DNA from: Photobacterium damselae
GTDB taxonomy: Bacteria > Pseudomonadota > Gammaproteobacteria > Enterobacterales > Vibrionaceae
NCBI RefSeq assembly: GCF_003026815.1
Contig: NZ_PYOG01000023.1
Coordinates: forward strand, 1 to 64,000
Direction: 5' to 3'
DNA: 64,000 nt
Translations under genes and position numbers: made by a program
Notes under the pieces: model-generated
Told to the model about the DNA's origin: nothing
Seen by the model: only the letters and a program-made list of their open reading frames with translations
Databases searched by the model: none
Shown here: piece after piece, positions 1-9,164 of the stretch
How the letters are laid out: each line of letters opens with the position of its first letter
Numbering within the stretch: the stretch's first letter is position 1

Positions 1-515
1 CAACTCCTTGTTATATTTCAATCCAAGGTAAAACTCAGGGCAACATTACAGCTGGCGCATTTACTGCTGATTCTGTGGGTAACATCTATGTTGAAGGTCA
101 TGAAGACCAGATGCTTGTTCAAGAATTTAAGCACATCGTTACCGTTCCAACGGATCCTCAATCAGGTCAGCCAGCGGGTCAACGTGTACATAAGCCATTT
201 AAGTTTACAGTAGCGCTTAATAAAGCCGTTCCACTCATGTACAACTCATTGGCATCGGGTGAAATGCTGCCAAAAGTTGAGCTGAAGTGGTACCGTACTT
301 CTGTTGAGGGTAAGCAAGAGCATTACTTCACAACAACACTGACTGATGCAACGATTGTTGATATCAACACTCACATGCCTCATTGCCAAGATCCATCAAA
401 AGCAGATTTCACTCAGCTTATTGAAGTGTCTATGGCCTACCGTAAGATCAATTGGGATCACACTATCTCAGGTACTTCTGGTGCTGACGACTGGCGTGCA
501 CCGCTAGAAGCGTAA
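1..515 (+). CDS. hcp: T6SS tube protein Hcp (5' end cut by window)
   Basis: Hcp hexamers stack into the inner tube of the type VI secretion system, which is fired into target cells. The frame is open from base 3; the first two bases fit the end of a proline codon, so only ATG plus one base seem to be missing. That gives a 172-residue protein, the same length as V. cholerae Hcp. The start (TPCYISIQGKTQGNITAGAF), the middle (VPTDPQSGQPAGQRVHKPFK, then ALNKAVPLMYNSLASGE) and the end (GTSGADDWRAPLEA) match that protein closely as I know it. It is followed by vgrG, as in V. cholerae auxiliary T6SS clusters. An in-frame ATG-less start near base 75 would remove the conserved N-terminal strand and is not the true start. 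Confidence 0.97.
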   Translation, partial: TPCYISIQGKTQGNITAGAFTADSVGNIYVEGHEDQMLVQEFKHIVTVPTDPQSGQPAGQRVHKPFKFTVALNKAVPLMYNSLASGEMLPKVELKWYRTSVEGKQEHYFTTTLTDATIVDINTHMPHCQDPSKADFTQLIEVSMAYRKINWDHTISGTSGADDWRAPLEA

Positions 516-526
516 TCGCACAAGTT

Positions 527-546
527 TGAGGAATGCGCCTCACTTT
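527..546 (+). terminator. short hairpin between hcp and vgrG
   Basis: TGAGG and CCTCA form a 5-bp stem around a six-base loop, followed by CTTTT. It is a weak terminator or attenuator. It would fit the much higher level of Hcp than of VgrG that the apparatus needs, but the stem is short. Confidence 0.3.
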
Positions 547-628
547 TGGCTGTGGCGTATTTCTTTTCCTTCTGTGCTTAATCACCATTATCACAACGAA
601 TAAAAAATAGATAACGAGTAACGTCGCT

Positions 629-2650
629 ATGGCTAGTGGATTACAATTTACCTTCACGGTAGAAGGGCTCGATGCCTCAACATTTGCTGTGACTGAATTT
701 CGAGGAAGTGATGGTTTGTCCCTTCCTTTTTCCTTTTCTATTGACCTTGCCAGCCGTAACCCATCGCTGAGCCCAAATGACACCGTGGATCGCAATTGCA
801 GTTTATCGGTATGGCGAGAAGGCGAATTAAAACAGCAGTGGTTTGGTATTGTTGCGGGATTTTCCCAAGGTGATACGGGCCATCATCATACACTGTACCA
901 AGTACAGATGATCCCGCCGATAGGGCGCTTAGCTCTGCGTCATAATAGCCGCATTTTTCAAACTCAAACGGTACCTGAAATCATCTCTATTTTACTGCAA
1001 GAGATGAATGTTCAAGATTATGCTTTTGCGTTAGCCCGCCAGTATCCGCAACGTGAATATTGTGTCCAATATCGTGAAACGGACTTAGCCTTTTTACAAC
1101 GTATTGCCGCAGAAGAAGGCATTTTCTTCTCATTTAGCCACGAAGGTAATAAAAATACGGTGCTCTTCACCGATGACACTCAAAACGTGGCGATGTTACC
1201 TGAGCCCGTGGCCTATAACGGATTAAGCGGTGGCACCAGCCCATTACCCTTTGTGCGTCAATTTAAGCGAATGGCACAAATTCGTCCGTCATCAGCACAA
1301 TTAAAAGATTACAGTTTCAAAAATCCGGCTTACAGTTTTTTGCTCACAGAGCAAGCCAAAGAAGCAGATTATCAGCAAGCCATTTATGAGCACTATGACT
1401 ATCCCGGTCGCTATAAAAGTGATGAGAGTGGCAAGCCCTTTACTCTGTTTCGTTTAGAGTCTCTGCGCCGAGATGCGGAAACTGCCCAAGCAAAAAGTAA
1501 TCTAGAAACCTTATTACCAGGCTCTAAATTTGTTCTTCAAGATCATAATGACGATGCGTGCAATCGTGATTGGTTGTTAGTTGAAATCAAACATCACGGT
1601 ACTCAGCCTCAAGCGCTAGAAGAAGCGGGCGGTCATGGTGTCACAACCTATAACAATGAATTTATGGTGATACCGGGACACAAACCTTGGCGACCACCAT
1701 TTAATGCCAAACCTCGTGTTGATGGTCCTCAAATTGCTCGTGTTGTCGGCCCTGACAGTGAAGAAATTTACTGTGATGAGTTTGGTCGAGTCAAAATTCA
1801 GTTTCCGTGGGATCGTTATTCTAACAATGATGATAATGCCAGTTGTTGGGTACGAGTCTCCCAAGGCTGGGCGGGAACTCAATATGGTATGGTGGCGCTG
1901 CCTCGTGTTGGGCATGAAGTGATCGTCAGTTTCTTTGAAGGGGATCCTGATCAGCCAATTATTACAGGACGTACCTATAACGCGACCAATAAGCCGCCTT
2001 ACGATCTCCCTGCTCATAAAACTCGTACTGTATTAAGAACAGAAACCCACCAAGGTGACGGTTACAACGAATTACGTTTTGAAGATCAAGCAGGCAAAGA
2101 GGAGATTTATGTCCATGCGCAAAAGGATATGAATCTGCTGGTTGAGAATGATCGTAAAGATGACATCAAACACGATCTTCACCTTGATGTTGCTAATGAG
2201 CGTTTTACTCACATCAAAGCCAATGACCATTTAACCGTTGATGGCGAGTATCGTAGTCATACCAAAGGAAATAAAACTGTGGTGACGGACGCCTCACTGC
2301 ATTTGAAGCAAGGTAATAGCTTATTGGTTGATGCTGGCCGAGAAATACACTTCAAAGGCGGCAATAAGATTGTGATTGAAGCTGGCGCAGAGCTTACCTT
2401 AAAAGCGGGAGGTAGTTTTGTCAAAATTGATGGCTCTGGTGTCTCTGTTGTGGGTTCTAAGATCAACTTAAACTCAGGCGGCACTGCTGGCTCTGGTTCG
2501 GGATATGCGGGAAGTGCTCCGTTACTGCCGGGGGCGGTTGAGGCGGCAACGACTTTAGAGGCTCCGACAATGATTGTTTGGGCCCAGCAATTAGAAGCCA
2601 TGAAAGGCAATGTGCCTGTTTGTGAAGTGTGTCAGGAGCATCAGCAATGA
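629..2650 (+). CDS. vgrG: T6SS spike protein VgrG
   Basis: VgrG trimers cap the Hcp tube and carry effectors. The 673-residue product has the gp27-like N-terminal half (about residues 1-370, starting MASGLQFTFTVEGLDASTF). The conserved gp5 OB-fold region follows, with DEFGRVKIQFPWDR and ASCWVRVSQGWAGTQYG, then the PRVGHEVIVSFFEGDPDQP signature near residue 430. A repetitive beta-helix stalk runs from about residue 500 to 620. The tail is short and ends CEVCQEHQQ, so there is no long C-terminal effector domain. The stop codon overlaps the start of the DUF4123 adaptor gene (ATGA), which indicates translational coupling. Position and neighbours match V. cholerae vgrG-2, the carrier for VasX. Confidence 0.96.
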   Translation: MASGLQFTFTVEGLDASTFAVTEFRGSDGLSLPFSFSIDLASRNPSLSPNDTVDRNCSLSVWREGELKQQWFGIVAGFSQGDTGHHHTLYQVQMIPPIGRLALRHNSRIFQTQTVPEIISILLQEMNVQDYAFALARQYPQREYCVQYRETDLAFLQRIAAEEGIFFSFSHEGNKNTVLFTDDTQNVAMLPEPVAYNGLSGGTSPLPFVRQFKRMAQIRPSSAQLKDYSFKNPAYSFLLTEQAKEADYQQAIYEHYDYPGRYKSDESGKPFTLFRLESLRRDAETAQAKSNLETLLPGSKFVLQDHNDDACNRDWLLVEIKHHGTQPQALEEAGGHGVTTYNNEFMVIPGHKPWRPPFNAKPRVDGPQIARVVGPDSEEIYCDEFGRVKIQFPWDRYSNNDDNASCWVRVSQGWAGTQYGMVALPRVGHEVIVSFFEGDPDQPIITGRTYNATNKPPYDLPAHKTRTVLRTETHQGDGYNELRFEDQAGKEEIYVHAQKDMNLLVENDRKDDIKHDLHLDVANERFTHIKANDHLTVDGEYRSHTKGNKTVVTDASLHLKQGNSLLVDAGREIHFKGGNKIVIEAGAELTLKAGGSFVKIDGSGVSVVGSKINLNSGGTAGSGSGYAGSAPLLPGAVEAATTLEAPTMIVWAQQLEAMKGNVPVCEVCQEHQQ

Positions 2651-3498
2651 GTTTTCCCCTTAATCTTCCTTTGCCACTGCCACACTTTCATGATTCGAAT
2701 GACTCGCTTAACTATTTGGTTGTAGACGGTAGCCAAATTGAACAATTAGAGCCGTTACTACAGCAACAAGACTTACAACCTCAACGAATATGCCCAACCC
2801 ATTTATTACCGTTGGCAGAGGTTTCCCCCTATATCATGCCTTTAACACCAGAGGCTATGGCTTGGTTCGTCCAATACAATCAAGCCAATATAGGATATGT
2901 CATCAGCAGTGAATTCACTATTGATGAGCTTATTGATGCTTTTTGTGATTATTATCAAGTGCTCTCCGCTTACGGTTCGACCGTTTTTTTCAAGTTAGGC
3001 CAACCCGAAGCTATTTATATCTTATTAAGTGATAAAACCTGCCTACTTTGGCAATGGTTGACTCAAGCTTGGCTGCCCACCCGAGAAGGTTGGGAACATG
3101 TTCGTCGAGATCAAGCCTTTGAAGCAAAGGAAACCCGATTGCCTTATCGTTTATCCGATGTGCAATGGGCTCTGCTAGGTGAAATAAGCCGCCGTAATTG
3201 TATTGAAATGGTCCATCAACATCTGCTCCACTTCTTTCCTGCGGTTCTTGAACAGCATGCCGCGCCTTTATTGTGGATAAAAGGTTGGGTAGAACATGCC
3301 AACACCTTACAGTTTGAAACGGACGTTGATGTGCTGCACTTTTTTAACATTCTCGCCTTACTAGGAGAGGAGATCATACACTCCGACCGCTATCTCCATA
3401 TCCGACAACTACTTGAAACCCCTTCAGAACAAACGCCATCCATGCGTGTCGCGATGGCTGATAAACTCGCCCATAAGGAGGCCGTTGATGCCAAGTGA
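2647..3498 (+). CDS. vasW: DUF4123 T6SS effector adaptor (VasW-like)
   Basis: DUF4123 proteins are cytoplasmic adaptors that load one effector onto one VgrG. The ATG at 2647 overlaps the vgrG stop (ATGA), giving 283 residues; an in-frame upstream ATG at 2629 lies inside vgrG and is less likely. Visible features are the early LNYLVVDGSQIEQLEPLL, which matches the usual DUF4123 opening, and a Trp-rich middle (LLWQWLTQAWLP). It sits directly between vgrG and the vasX-like gene, as vasW does in V. cholerae, and its last codons overlap the effector start. The family call is good; the exact partner is inferred from gene order. Confidence 0.88.
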   Translation: MSFPLNLPLPLPHFHDSNDSLNYLVVDGSQIEQLEPLLQQQDLQPQRICPTHLLPLAEVSPYIMPLTPEAMAWFVQYNQANIGYVISSEFTIDELIDAFCDYYQVLSAYGSTVFFKLGQPEAIYILLSDKTCLLWQWLTQAWLPTREGWEHVRRDQAFEAKETRLPYRLSDVQWALLGEISRRNCIEMVHQHLLHFFPAVLEQHAAPLLWIKGWVEHANTLQFETDVDVLHFFNILALLGEEIIHSDRYLHIRQLLETPSEQTPSMRVAMADKLAHKEAVDAK

Positions 3499-6400
3499 TG
3501 CTTATAACTCCGCAGAAATCGCTGGAACTAAGAGCCCAAGCTCTCCTGCTGGAACCTGTCCTCTTCAAACAAAAGAAGTGGGCATTATACCAGTTCGTTA
3601 TGCGATCGATCCAACAATGGGAACAAAGGCCTTATTTCCATTACCGGAAGGGGATGATTGGCAGCCAACCTTTAATATCAATCTGCCTTATACATTGCGC
3701 CAACTAAGAGACGGTTGGCTCTATGTGTACAGCAAGAAACAAAAAGTATTGCATACCTACCAAATTGAAAATGCCGTATTTACAGCTCAGCATGAAGGCG
3801 GGACATGTGCAGCCTGCTTAACCTATGATTCTGATGATACGCTTTGGCTCAGTTATTCACATCAACGTTGGACGCCGCGTCTCATCGAGCTATTTAGTAC
3901 AGAAAAAAAGTATCGAGAGCAATGGATGCGCCAATTAAATATTCAAGCATTTAGGCTCAGAATGAAAGGACATCATGCTGGGATGGCCAAAAAACTGGAA
4001 TCTTCTGTGGCCGATATCGGCTCGGTCACTCAAGACATTATCAATGGTTTTGCAATAACGTCTACGCCATTGAATGCGGATGATACAGAATCAAACAGCG
4101 GCTTTGAATTTAATAAAGCAAAACCAGCCAATCCAGCGTCAACGTATCAGGTCACTTTACCAGAATCTAACGTCGGTAATGGGTTATTCATTGCACTAGA
4201 AGATCCGCTGGCAGATATTACCGATATTGCCCTGAAACTAGGCTCTCTGCATGCACAAAAAGAGAGGGTTTTTGGTAGTGATGAAGACAAACACAAACAG
4301 CTAATCTCGGAGTTCGTTCGCTCCATCGCTCGTGTGCCTTATGATCCTAAAACGGCTCCAGAGGCACTAAAAACGAAACTCAAAGATAACCCGCAAGAAG
4401 TCTTAAAGTTTGAGTCGGTGTTAAATCAATATCTGCGTTATCAATCGCCATTAAATCAAGCCCAATATGGTAGTGAGGCTTATGCTGCCAATGCGTTATC
4501 GTACGAACAGCCGCGGCTAGAAGCGCAAAAAATACTGAACAATACATATCACTACACACCAACCGATAAAGATTTTGAACACTTTGAGAGCCGGAAAAAG
4601 AATATCGATCTCGTTGACTGGAATAAAATGTCGATATTTATTAATGAAAAATACGCCAAACTCAAAGCCATTGAAGGGGATGCAGCCACCATGCTCGCAG
4701 AGCTCAACCGAGCCTTAAAAGATCTGGGGGTTTATGCAGCGCGTGTCGGTGTAGATATAGAAGAGACTCAGGGGCAGCTCTATCTCAATACATTATTTGG
4801 TCATCTGTTTCCTCTCATGGCTGCCGTATCTCAAAAGTGGGACGCTGCAGAAGAAGATACGTTACTGGCGCTGGCGCCATTTTATTACAGCCCCGAGTTT
4901 TCTAAGGCCATCAATAAAGCAATACCCAATGATGCGCTTTCTGTGACCAATGCCAGCGATATGACTAACATGGTCTCTCGTTTGGGAGAAAGTATCGGTT
5001 TTATCTATGATGGGCGAATACCTGAGGGTGATGAGGCAACGAAAGCGCTTATAACGCGAGTCATCCAAGCTGCAAAAAATGCCATCACAACAGCAGGTGA
5101 CCATGTTTGGGATGGGCTTATGGATGGTTTGTTCCCACATCAAGTGAGTGGAGAAAGTGGCCTCGATTCTGGATTACGTCTTATGGTCGCCCGCAGCTTG
5201 GTCAGTAAAGAGGGCAAGCTCCTCATCTCTTCCGATTATGTGAGTAAGTTTGACTCGTTTAGTGATAAGTTGAATCCTCTATTACAAAAAGCAGAACAGC
5301 TATCAGGGCAATTATACGCCAACGGCACCACAGCAATGCGAAATAACCTCAATGAAATCAAGGAGAAAATTGCAAAGTTGATAGCTGACGAGATGCCATT
5401 ACTGATCAAGTTTGAACAAGAGGCCATGAATGATGCGGTTCGAGGGAAATTAGCCGCATCGATAATGGGTCTTCGGTCTCGATTAACCTCAACAGTAGGA
5501 CAAACGGTTGATAATGTTAATGGTGTAGGTACTGTTGTTGGAGGATTTGCGGCCATCTGTAACTTGTGGAATTTATGGGCGGTTTCTCAACAAGTTACAT
5601 CGAAATTGAATAATGCGAACTCAACGCAAGATCAAGCTGATGTGTATATCGAATTGGCCTCAGCACTTTCGTGGACCTTGTCGGCCTTTGCTGGCGTTGG
5701 GCGCGATTCTCAGGTGATCGCATCAAAGTTTGTCGAAATGACAGTAAAAAGAGCTTTAGCCGAATCTGCCAGTACCGTAAATCAACAAGTAGTGATAAAG
5801 CGCTTTGTAGCAGCCGCAAAAGTGACAGCTATTTTTGGTCTATTTGCAGCTAGTACGGAAATCTATCTCACGGGTCGACAATGGCAACAATCTGATGACA
5901 CCTTTGAGCAAGCATTATTAATTGGAAAAATAGGATCACTCGCTGCTCAAGGTGCTGTTTCAGCATTTCAATTAGCTAGGGTGTTGGGTTCGACAGCTCT
6001 ACTGGGAGAAATCATCGCAGCTTGGATGGTCAGTACACTGTTTTATGCTGGTATCGCCTATTTATTGTTCTCGGCTCTCTACAATTATTTCCACCGTGAT
6101 GAAATGCAAAAATGGCTACTGAATGGTGCTTGGGGTAAATCGCCTAAGCCTCAAACACTAGAACAGGAGTTAACGGCACTCGAAAATATTATCTGGAAGC
6201 CAAAAATTGAGCTGACTAAAAATAGTGTCGATATTTATTTGCCATCTTATCTTCTTAACGATGCAAAGAAGCATTTTGATTTACAAATTGTGGTACACGA
6301 AAAAATTAATTTAATCTATGTTTCGATGAACAGCCATAGTAATGAGACATTAAAATCTACACAGATTGATGTTTCACAAGCCAAACGCAAGAATACAGCA

Positions 6401-6610
6401 AACGGGGTCGGCTATATTTCAGTGCCCGTTCTTCATAAAGAAGGGGATGAGGTTATTATCGCAATTAATTATGATCGAGCATGGACAGAGGAGTGTCAAA
6501 GTTATGTTGGTACACGAAGTTCAGCTGGAACATTTGATTTAGAAAGGACTAAGGGCGTTGTTAGTAAGCGGCATGGTGTAGCAGGTTTAACACTCCCAGT
6601 AGCAGGATAG
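3488..6610 (+). CDS. vasX: VasX-like pore-forming T6SS effector
   Basis: VasX-type effectors are delivered by VgrG and depolarise the target membrane. ATG 3488 is chosen because AAGGAGG lies just upstream and the start overlaps the adaptor stop; the product is 1040 residues (V. cholerae VasX is close to 1085). The N-terminus carries the VasX/BTH_I2691-type opening, with CPLQTKEVGIIPVRYAIDP near residue 25 and LRQLRDGWLYVYS near residue 70. The middle is long and helical. Hydrophobic stretches lie at about residues 676-702, 775-797 and 837-870, as expected for a colicin-like membrane domain. The last 80 residues (from about 961) form a soluble tail that is duplicated downstream. The immunity gene follows 5 bases after the stop. 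The frame is intact. Confidence 0.92.
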   Translation: MPSDAYNSAEIAGTKSPSSPAGTCPLQTKEVGIIPVRYAIDPTMGTKALFPLPEGDDWQPTFNINLPYTLRQLRDGWLYVYSKKQKVLHTYQIENAVFTAQHEGGTCAACLTYDSDDTLWLSYSHQRWTPRLIELFSTEKKYREQWMRQLNIQAFRLRMKGHHAGMAKKLESSVADIGSVTQDIINGFAITSTPLNADDTESNSGFEFNKAKPANPASTYQVTLPESNVGNGLFIALEDPLADITDIALKLGSLHAQKERVFGSDEDKHKQLISEFVRSIARVPYDPKTAPEALKTKLKDNPQEVLKFESVLNQYLRYQSPLNQAQYGSEAYAANALSYEQPRLEAQKILNNTYHYTPTDKDFEHFESRKKNIDLVDWNKMSIFINEKYAKLKAIEGDAATMLAELNRALKDLGVYAARVGVDIEETQGQLYLNTLFGHLFPLMAAVSQKWDAAEEDTLLALAPFYYSPEFSKAINKAIPNDALSVTNASDMTNMVSRLGESIGFIYDGRIPEGDEATKALITRVIQAAKNAITTAGDHVWDGLMDGLFPHQVSGESGLDSGLRLMVARSLVSKEGKLLISSDYVSKFDSFSDKLNPLLQKAEQLSGQLYANGTTAMRNNLNEIKEKIAKLIADEMPLLIKFEQEAMNDAVRGKLAASIMGLRSRLTSTVGQTVDNVNGVGTVVGGFAAICNLWNLWAVSQQVTSKLNNANSTQDQADVYIELASALSWTLSAFAGVGRDSQVIASKFVEMTVKRALAESASTVNQQVVIKRFVAAAKVTAIFGLFAASTEIYLTGRQWQQSDDTFEQALLIGKIGSLAAQGAVSAFQLARVLGSTALLGEIIAAWMVSTLFYAGIAYLLFSALYNYFHRDEMQKWLLNGAWGKSPKPQTLEQELTALENIIWKPKIELTKNSVDIYLPSYLLNDAKKHFDLQIVVHEKINLIYVSMNSHSNETLKSTQIDVSQAKRKNTANGVGYISVPVLHKEGDEVIIAINYDRAWTEECQSYVGTRSSAGTFDLERTKGVVSKRHGVAGLTLPVAG

Positions 6611-6615
6611 TGAAA

Positions 6616-7290
6616 ATGGAAAAATTAGATTTAGATGAAGCACAACAAATCGAACGTTTATATGCTACCTCCCCCGAGTATGAATGGGAACTGATTGTCA
6701 ACCCAGACAGCAGTCGCACCAAAGGGACAATTATATCATTTATTATTTTTGTTCTTGTTGGCGTATTATTTCTGCTGATTGGCTTCAGCTGGCTCGCTTT
6801 AGTTCCAATCGTTGTTGGTGCATTTATGTCTCCTTGGTATCGCTATCTACTCAATGCTGACAAGCGCTACTATTTTGCTATAAATCAATATGGAATGTAC
6901 TCAAGAAATGAGCAAATTATCCCAGAAATCGCCTATACCATAGTAAGGTATTCAGCTTGGGTTGGCTGTGGAATTTGTCTATTTGCCGCCATTTTGGTTG
7001 GTCCCATTGCTTTTGTGGGAGCGGGAGGAGCCGCGTTGTTATCATTTCAAATGACTAACTTCCGGTCTGTAGCACGAAAAAGTCAGTGTTTATTTGATAA
7101 CGCAGCCATATTAAAAAACTATTGTGAAAATGATTATCTCTTGAGAACAGAAAACTCTATGATTCCACTCATTATTCCAGAATGTAAACTTCCAAGAGTT
7201 ATTGAGGTTATCAAACAGTATAATGATAGTTTTGAAGAAGTATTTGTTGATTCAAAATCTAATCTAATAATCCTCGAAATTGTTCGCTAA
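6616..7290 (+). CDS. VasX immunity protein, TsiV2-like (copy 1)
   Basis: This is the likely cognate immunity protein, protecting the inner membrane of the producer from the effector. I chose ATG 6616 (MEKLDLDEAQQ) over the in-frame GTG at 6610, which overlaps the vasX stop, because the second copy starts at the equivalent ATG. The product has 224 residues with two hydrophobic regions, about residues 38-75 and 105-143 (GGAGAALLSF-like end), so it is an inner-membrane protein. Position directly after vasX matches tsiV2 of V. cholerae. I call it TsiV2-like by position and topology; sequence identity to TsiV2 was not tested. Confidence 0.8.
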   Translation: MEKLDLDEAQQIERLYATSPEYEWELIVNPDSSRTKGTIISFIIFVLVGVLFLLIGFSWLALVPIVVGAFMSPWYRYLLNADKRYYFAINQYGMYSRNEQIIPEIAYTIVRYSAWVGCGICLFAAILVGPIAFVGAGGAALLSFQMTNFRSVARKSQCLFDNAAILKNYCENDYLLRTENSMIPLIIPECKLPRVIEVIKQYNDSFEEVFVDSKSNLIILEIVR

Positions 7291-7303
7291 AAGTAGATAA
7301 AGC

Positions 7304-7340
7304 AAAATGCCATTCATTTTAACCGATGAATGGCATTTTT
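7304..7340 (+). terminator. terminator after immunity copy 1
   Basis: AAATGCCATTCAT and ATGAATGGCATTTTT form a 13-bp stem with a short loop and a T tract. A nearly identical hairpin follows the second immunity copy. Confidence 0.85.
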
Positions 7341-7366
7341 GTTTAAAACTGGTTAAGTGTTGTTTG

Positions 7367-7612
7367 ATTGATGTCTCAACAGCCAAACGCAAGAATACAG
7401 CAAACGGGGTCGGCTATATTTCAATACCAGTCCCCCATAACGAAGGGGATGAGGTTATTATCGCAATTAATTACGACCGAGCATGGACAGAGGAGTGCCA
7501 AAGTTATGTTGGTACTCGAAGTTTAGCTGGAATATTTGATTTAGAAAGGACTAAGGACGTCGTTAGTAAGCGACATGGAGTAGCCGGTTTAACGCTCCCA
7601 GTAGCAGGATAA
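7367..7612 (+). pseudogene. orphan vasX 3' fragment (copy 2)
   Basis: About 81 codons are nearly identical to the last 80 of the upstream vasX-like gene: AKRKNTANGVGYIS, EGDEVIIAINYDRAWTEECQ and HGVAGLTLPVAG all recur. The reading frame runs back into the preceding terminator (an ATG at 7307 lies inside the hairpin), with no ribosome binding site and no N-terminal or membrane domain. It is a remnant left by recombination and not a functional toxin. It could act as a donor that restores an older effector tail by homologous recombination; that is inference. Confidence 0.88.
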
Positions 7613-7617
7613 TCACG

Positions 7618-8304
7618 ATGGAAAAATTAGATTTAGATGAAGCACAACAAATAGATCGTTTATATGCTACTCCTCCAGTGTATGAGTGGGAACTGATTGT
7701 CAATCCAGACAGCAGTCGAACCAAAAGGTCGTTTGGAATATTTTTCCTGACAGTTTTTGTCAGTATATTATTTTATTTAACAGACTCTGGCTGGTTGTCA
7801 TTACTTCCAATCGCTGTTGGCTCATTTATGTCTCCTTGGTGTCGATATTTATTCGATGCAGACAAGCGCTACTATTTTGCTATAAATCAATATGGAATGT
7901 ACTCAAGAAATGAGCAAATTATTCCAGAAATCGCCTACACCATAGTGAGATATTCAGCCTGGGTTGGCTGTGGAATATGTCTATTTGCCGCCATTTTGGT
8001 TGGTCCCATTGCTTTTGTGGGAGCGGGAGGGGCCGCATTGTTATCATTTCAAATGACTAACTTCCGTTCGGTGTCATATAAGAATCAGTGTTTATTTGAT
8101 GGTTATGTTAAGTTAGAAAATTATCGTGAAAATGATTATCTCTTGATAACTGAAAATTCTATGATTCCGCTTATTATCCCTGAATGTAGACTTCCAAGAA
8201 TTATTGAGGTTATCAAACAGTATAATGATAGTTTTGATGAAGAGTTTGTTGATTTATATAAAGGTTGTAAATCTCATATAATCATTCTCGAAATTGTTCG
8301 CTAA
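7618..8304 (+). CDS. VasX-type immunity protein (copy 2)
   Basis: This 228-residue paralogue of the immunity protein at 6616 begins with MEKLDLDEAQQIDRLYAT. It keeps the two-membrane-region layout. The second hydrophobic region and the preceding 20 residues are almost identical to copy 1, while the first hydrophobic region (about residues 36-70) and the C-terminus (extra SHIIILEIVR-type end with DLYKGC) differ. Its effector partner survives only as a tail fragment, so it is an orphan immunity gene, probably retained against kin or ancestors carrying the older effector variant. The frame is intact and its own terminator follows. Confidence 0.82.
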   Translation: MEKLDLDEAQQIDRLYATPPVYEWELIVNPDSSRTKRSFGIFFLTVFVSILFYLTDSGWLSLLPIAVGSFMSPWCRYLFDADKRYYFAINQYGMYSRNEQIIPEIAYTIVRYSAWVGCGICLFAAILVGPIAFVGAGGAALLSFQMTNFRSVSYKNQCLFDGYVKLENYRENDYLLITENSMIPLIIPECRLPRIIEVIKQYNDSFDEEFVDLYKGCKSHIIILEIVR

Positions 8305-8318
8305 AAAGTAGATAAAAC

Positions 8319-8356
8319 AAAATGCCATTCATTTTAATCGGTGAATGGCATTTTTT
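8319..8356 (+). terminator. terminator after immunity copy 2
   Basis: AAATGCCATTCA pairs with TGAATGGCATTTTTT. It is the duplicate of the hairpin at 7304. Confidence 0.85.
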
Positions 8357-8373
8357 AGTACAGTTAGTAAAAC

Positions 8374-9162
8374 ATGACCTCTGTTTTATCTAGCCTTATA
8401 CATATCTTTAAGGTGCCACATGTTCTAATGGTTGGGCTTGCTATTGCTATTGCTATTGCTATTGCTATTGCTATTGCTATTGCTATTGCGGGAGGGCTTG
8501 GTTGTCTGTGGTTTAAAGACAGCCCGATAGAGGCATGGCTCGCCAATGGTCCTTTTGGTAAAGATAAAGAGGCGCGTTTTCGAGATGAATATGCCGTGTT
8601 AGAAGATCCTAAACAGGCGTTGATGACTTGGTTAAATTTCATTATAGGCATCAAAGTGACGGTTTACCCGATGAATAAGGTTGCAGGTCAGTTGCATCTT
8701 AGCGCTGATGTGTTACAACGCGTTAAAGCAAAACCGAAAACACACTGCATTCATATTGCGACCAATTTACCTATGGCATTGAATGAAAAGAACATCACCA
8801 TAGAAGCCGTTCAAGCTATAAAGGAAACTCAACTCACACTAAAAACTGCACATACCAGTACCAAACTGATGAAACTTTATGCGCTCTCGCCAGAAGGCAT
8901 CACTTCTGTGGGAAATAGTTTTATTTACTTTGTTAATGCACCGAAATTACCAGAGAAGAAGCCAATCACTGATATGCGAACACAAACATTCTATGAGGAA
9001 GTTGTATTAGTAAAAGCGCGAGTAACTTATCAAGACACGGTATTCCCACTTCCATCTTTAGATAAAGATAAGATGGTGATAAATCAATATGCGCCATCCA
9101 AAGTAAATTTCACTCAACACCAAGATGAGTGGGCCGATAATTTTGAAAGTACGGTAAGATAA
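8374..9162 (+). pseudogene. orphan C-terminal part of a second VasX/BTH_I2691-type effector
   Basis: An open frame of 262 codons starts right after the terminator, with no clear ribosome binding site. It resembles the C-terminal part of VasX-type effectors: a hydrophobic segment (about residues 18-50), then AWLANGPFGKDK, which lines up with KWLLNGAWGKSP at about residue 880 of the upstream effector, then a soluble tail. The tail differs from that of the resident effector, so it comes from another effector type. The whole N-terminal delivery region is missing. The hydrophobic part contains eight in-frame GCTATT units encoding (Ala-Ile)8. I treat it as a displaced effector remnant; an expressed small membrane protein is the alternative. 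Confidence 0.72.
8440..8487 (+). repeat. hexanucleotide tandem repeat (GCTATT)8
   Basis: Eight perfect copies of GCTATT lie in frame and encode alternating Ala-Ile inside the predicted membrane segment of the orphan effector end. Changes in copy number would lengthen or shorten the segment by two residues without a frameshift. Confidence 0.97.
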
Positions 9163-9164
9163 TC

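Larger units (their letters stand above)
6368..8356 (+). repeat. tandem duplication of effector 3' end + immunity gene + terminator
   Basis: Two units of just under 1 kb follow one another. Unit 1 runs from about 6368 to 7340 and unit 2 from about 7369 to 8356. Each contains about 80 codons of the vasX 3' end, a complete immunity gene and a closely similar hairpin terminator. The sequence between the units is under 30 bases. Within the immunity gene the central segment (from KRYYFAINQYGMYSRNEQII through the second hydrophobic region) is almost unchanged, while the first hydrophobic segment has diverged. The structure is what remains when a new effector end plus immunity gene recombines next to the old one. 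Confidence 0.9.

Noticed and set aside
7307..7366. ATG-started extension of the second vasX tail
   Set aside because: The start lies within the terminator hairpin and lacks a ribosome site; homology begins only at about 7367.
8364..8654. Minus-strand frame with an Ala-Ile repeat
   Set aside because: It is the reverse reading of the GCTATT repeat inside the plus-strand effector fragment and has no start signal or family.
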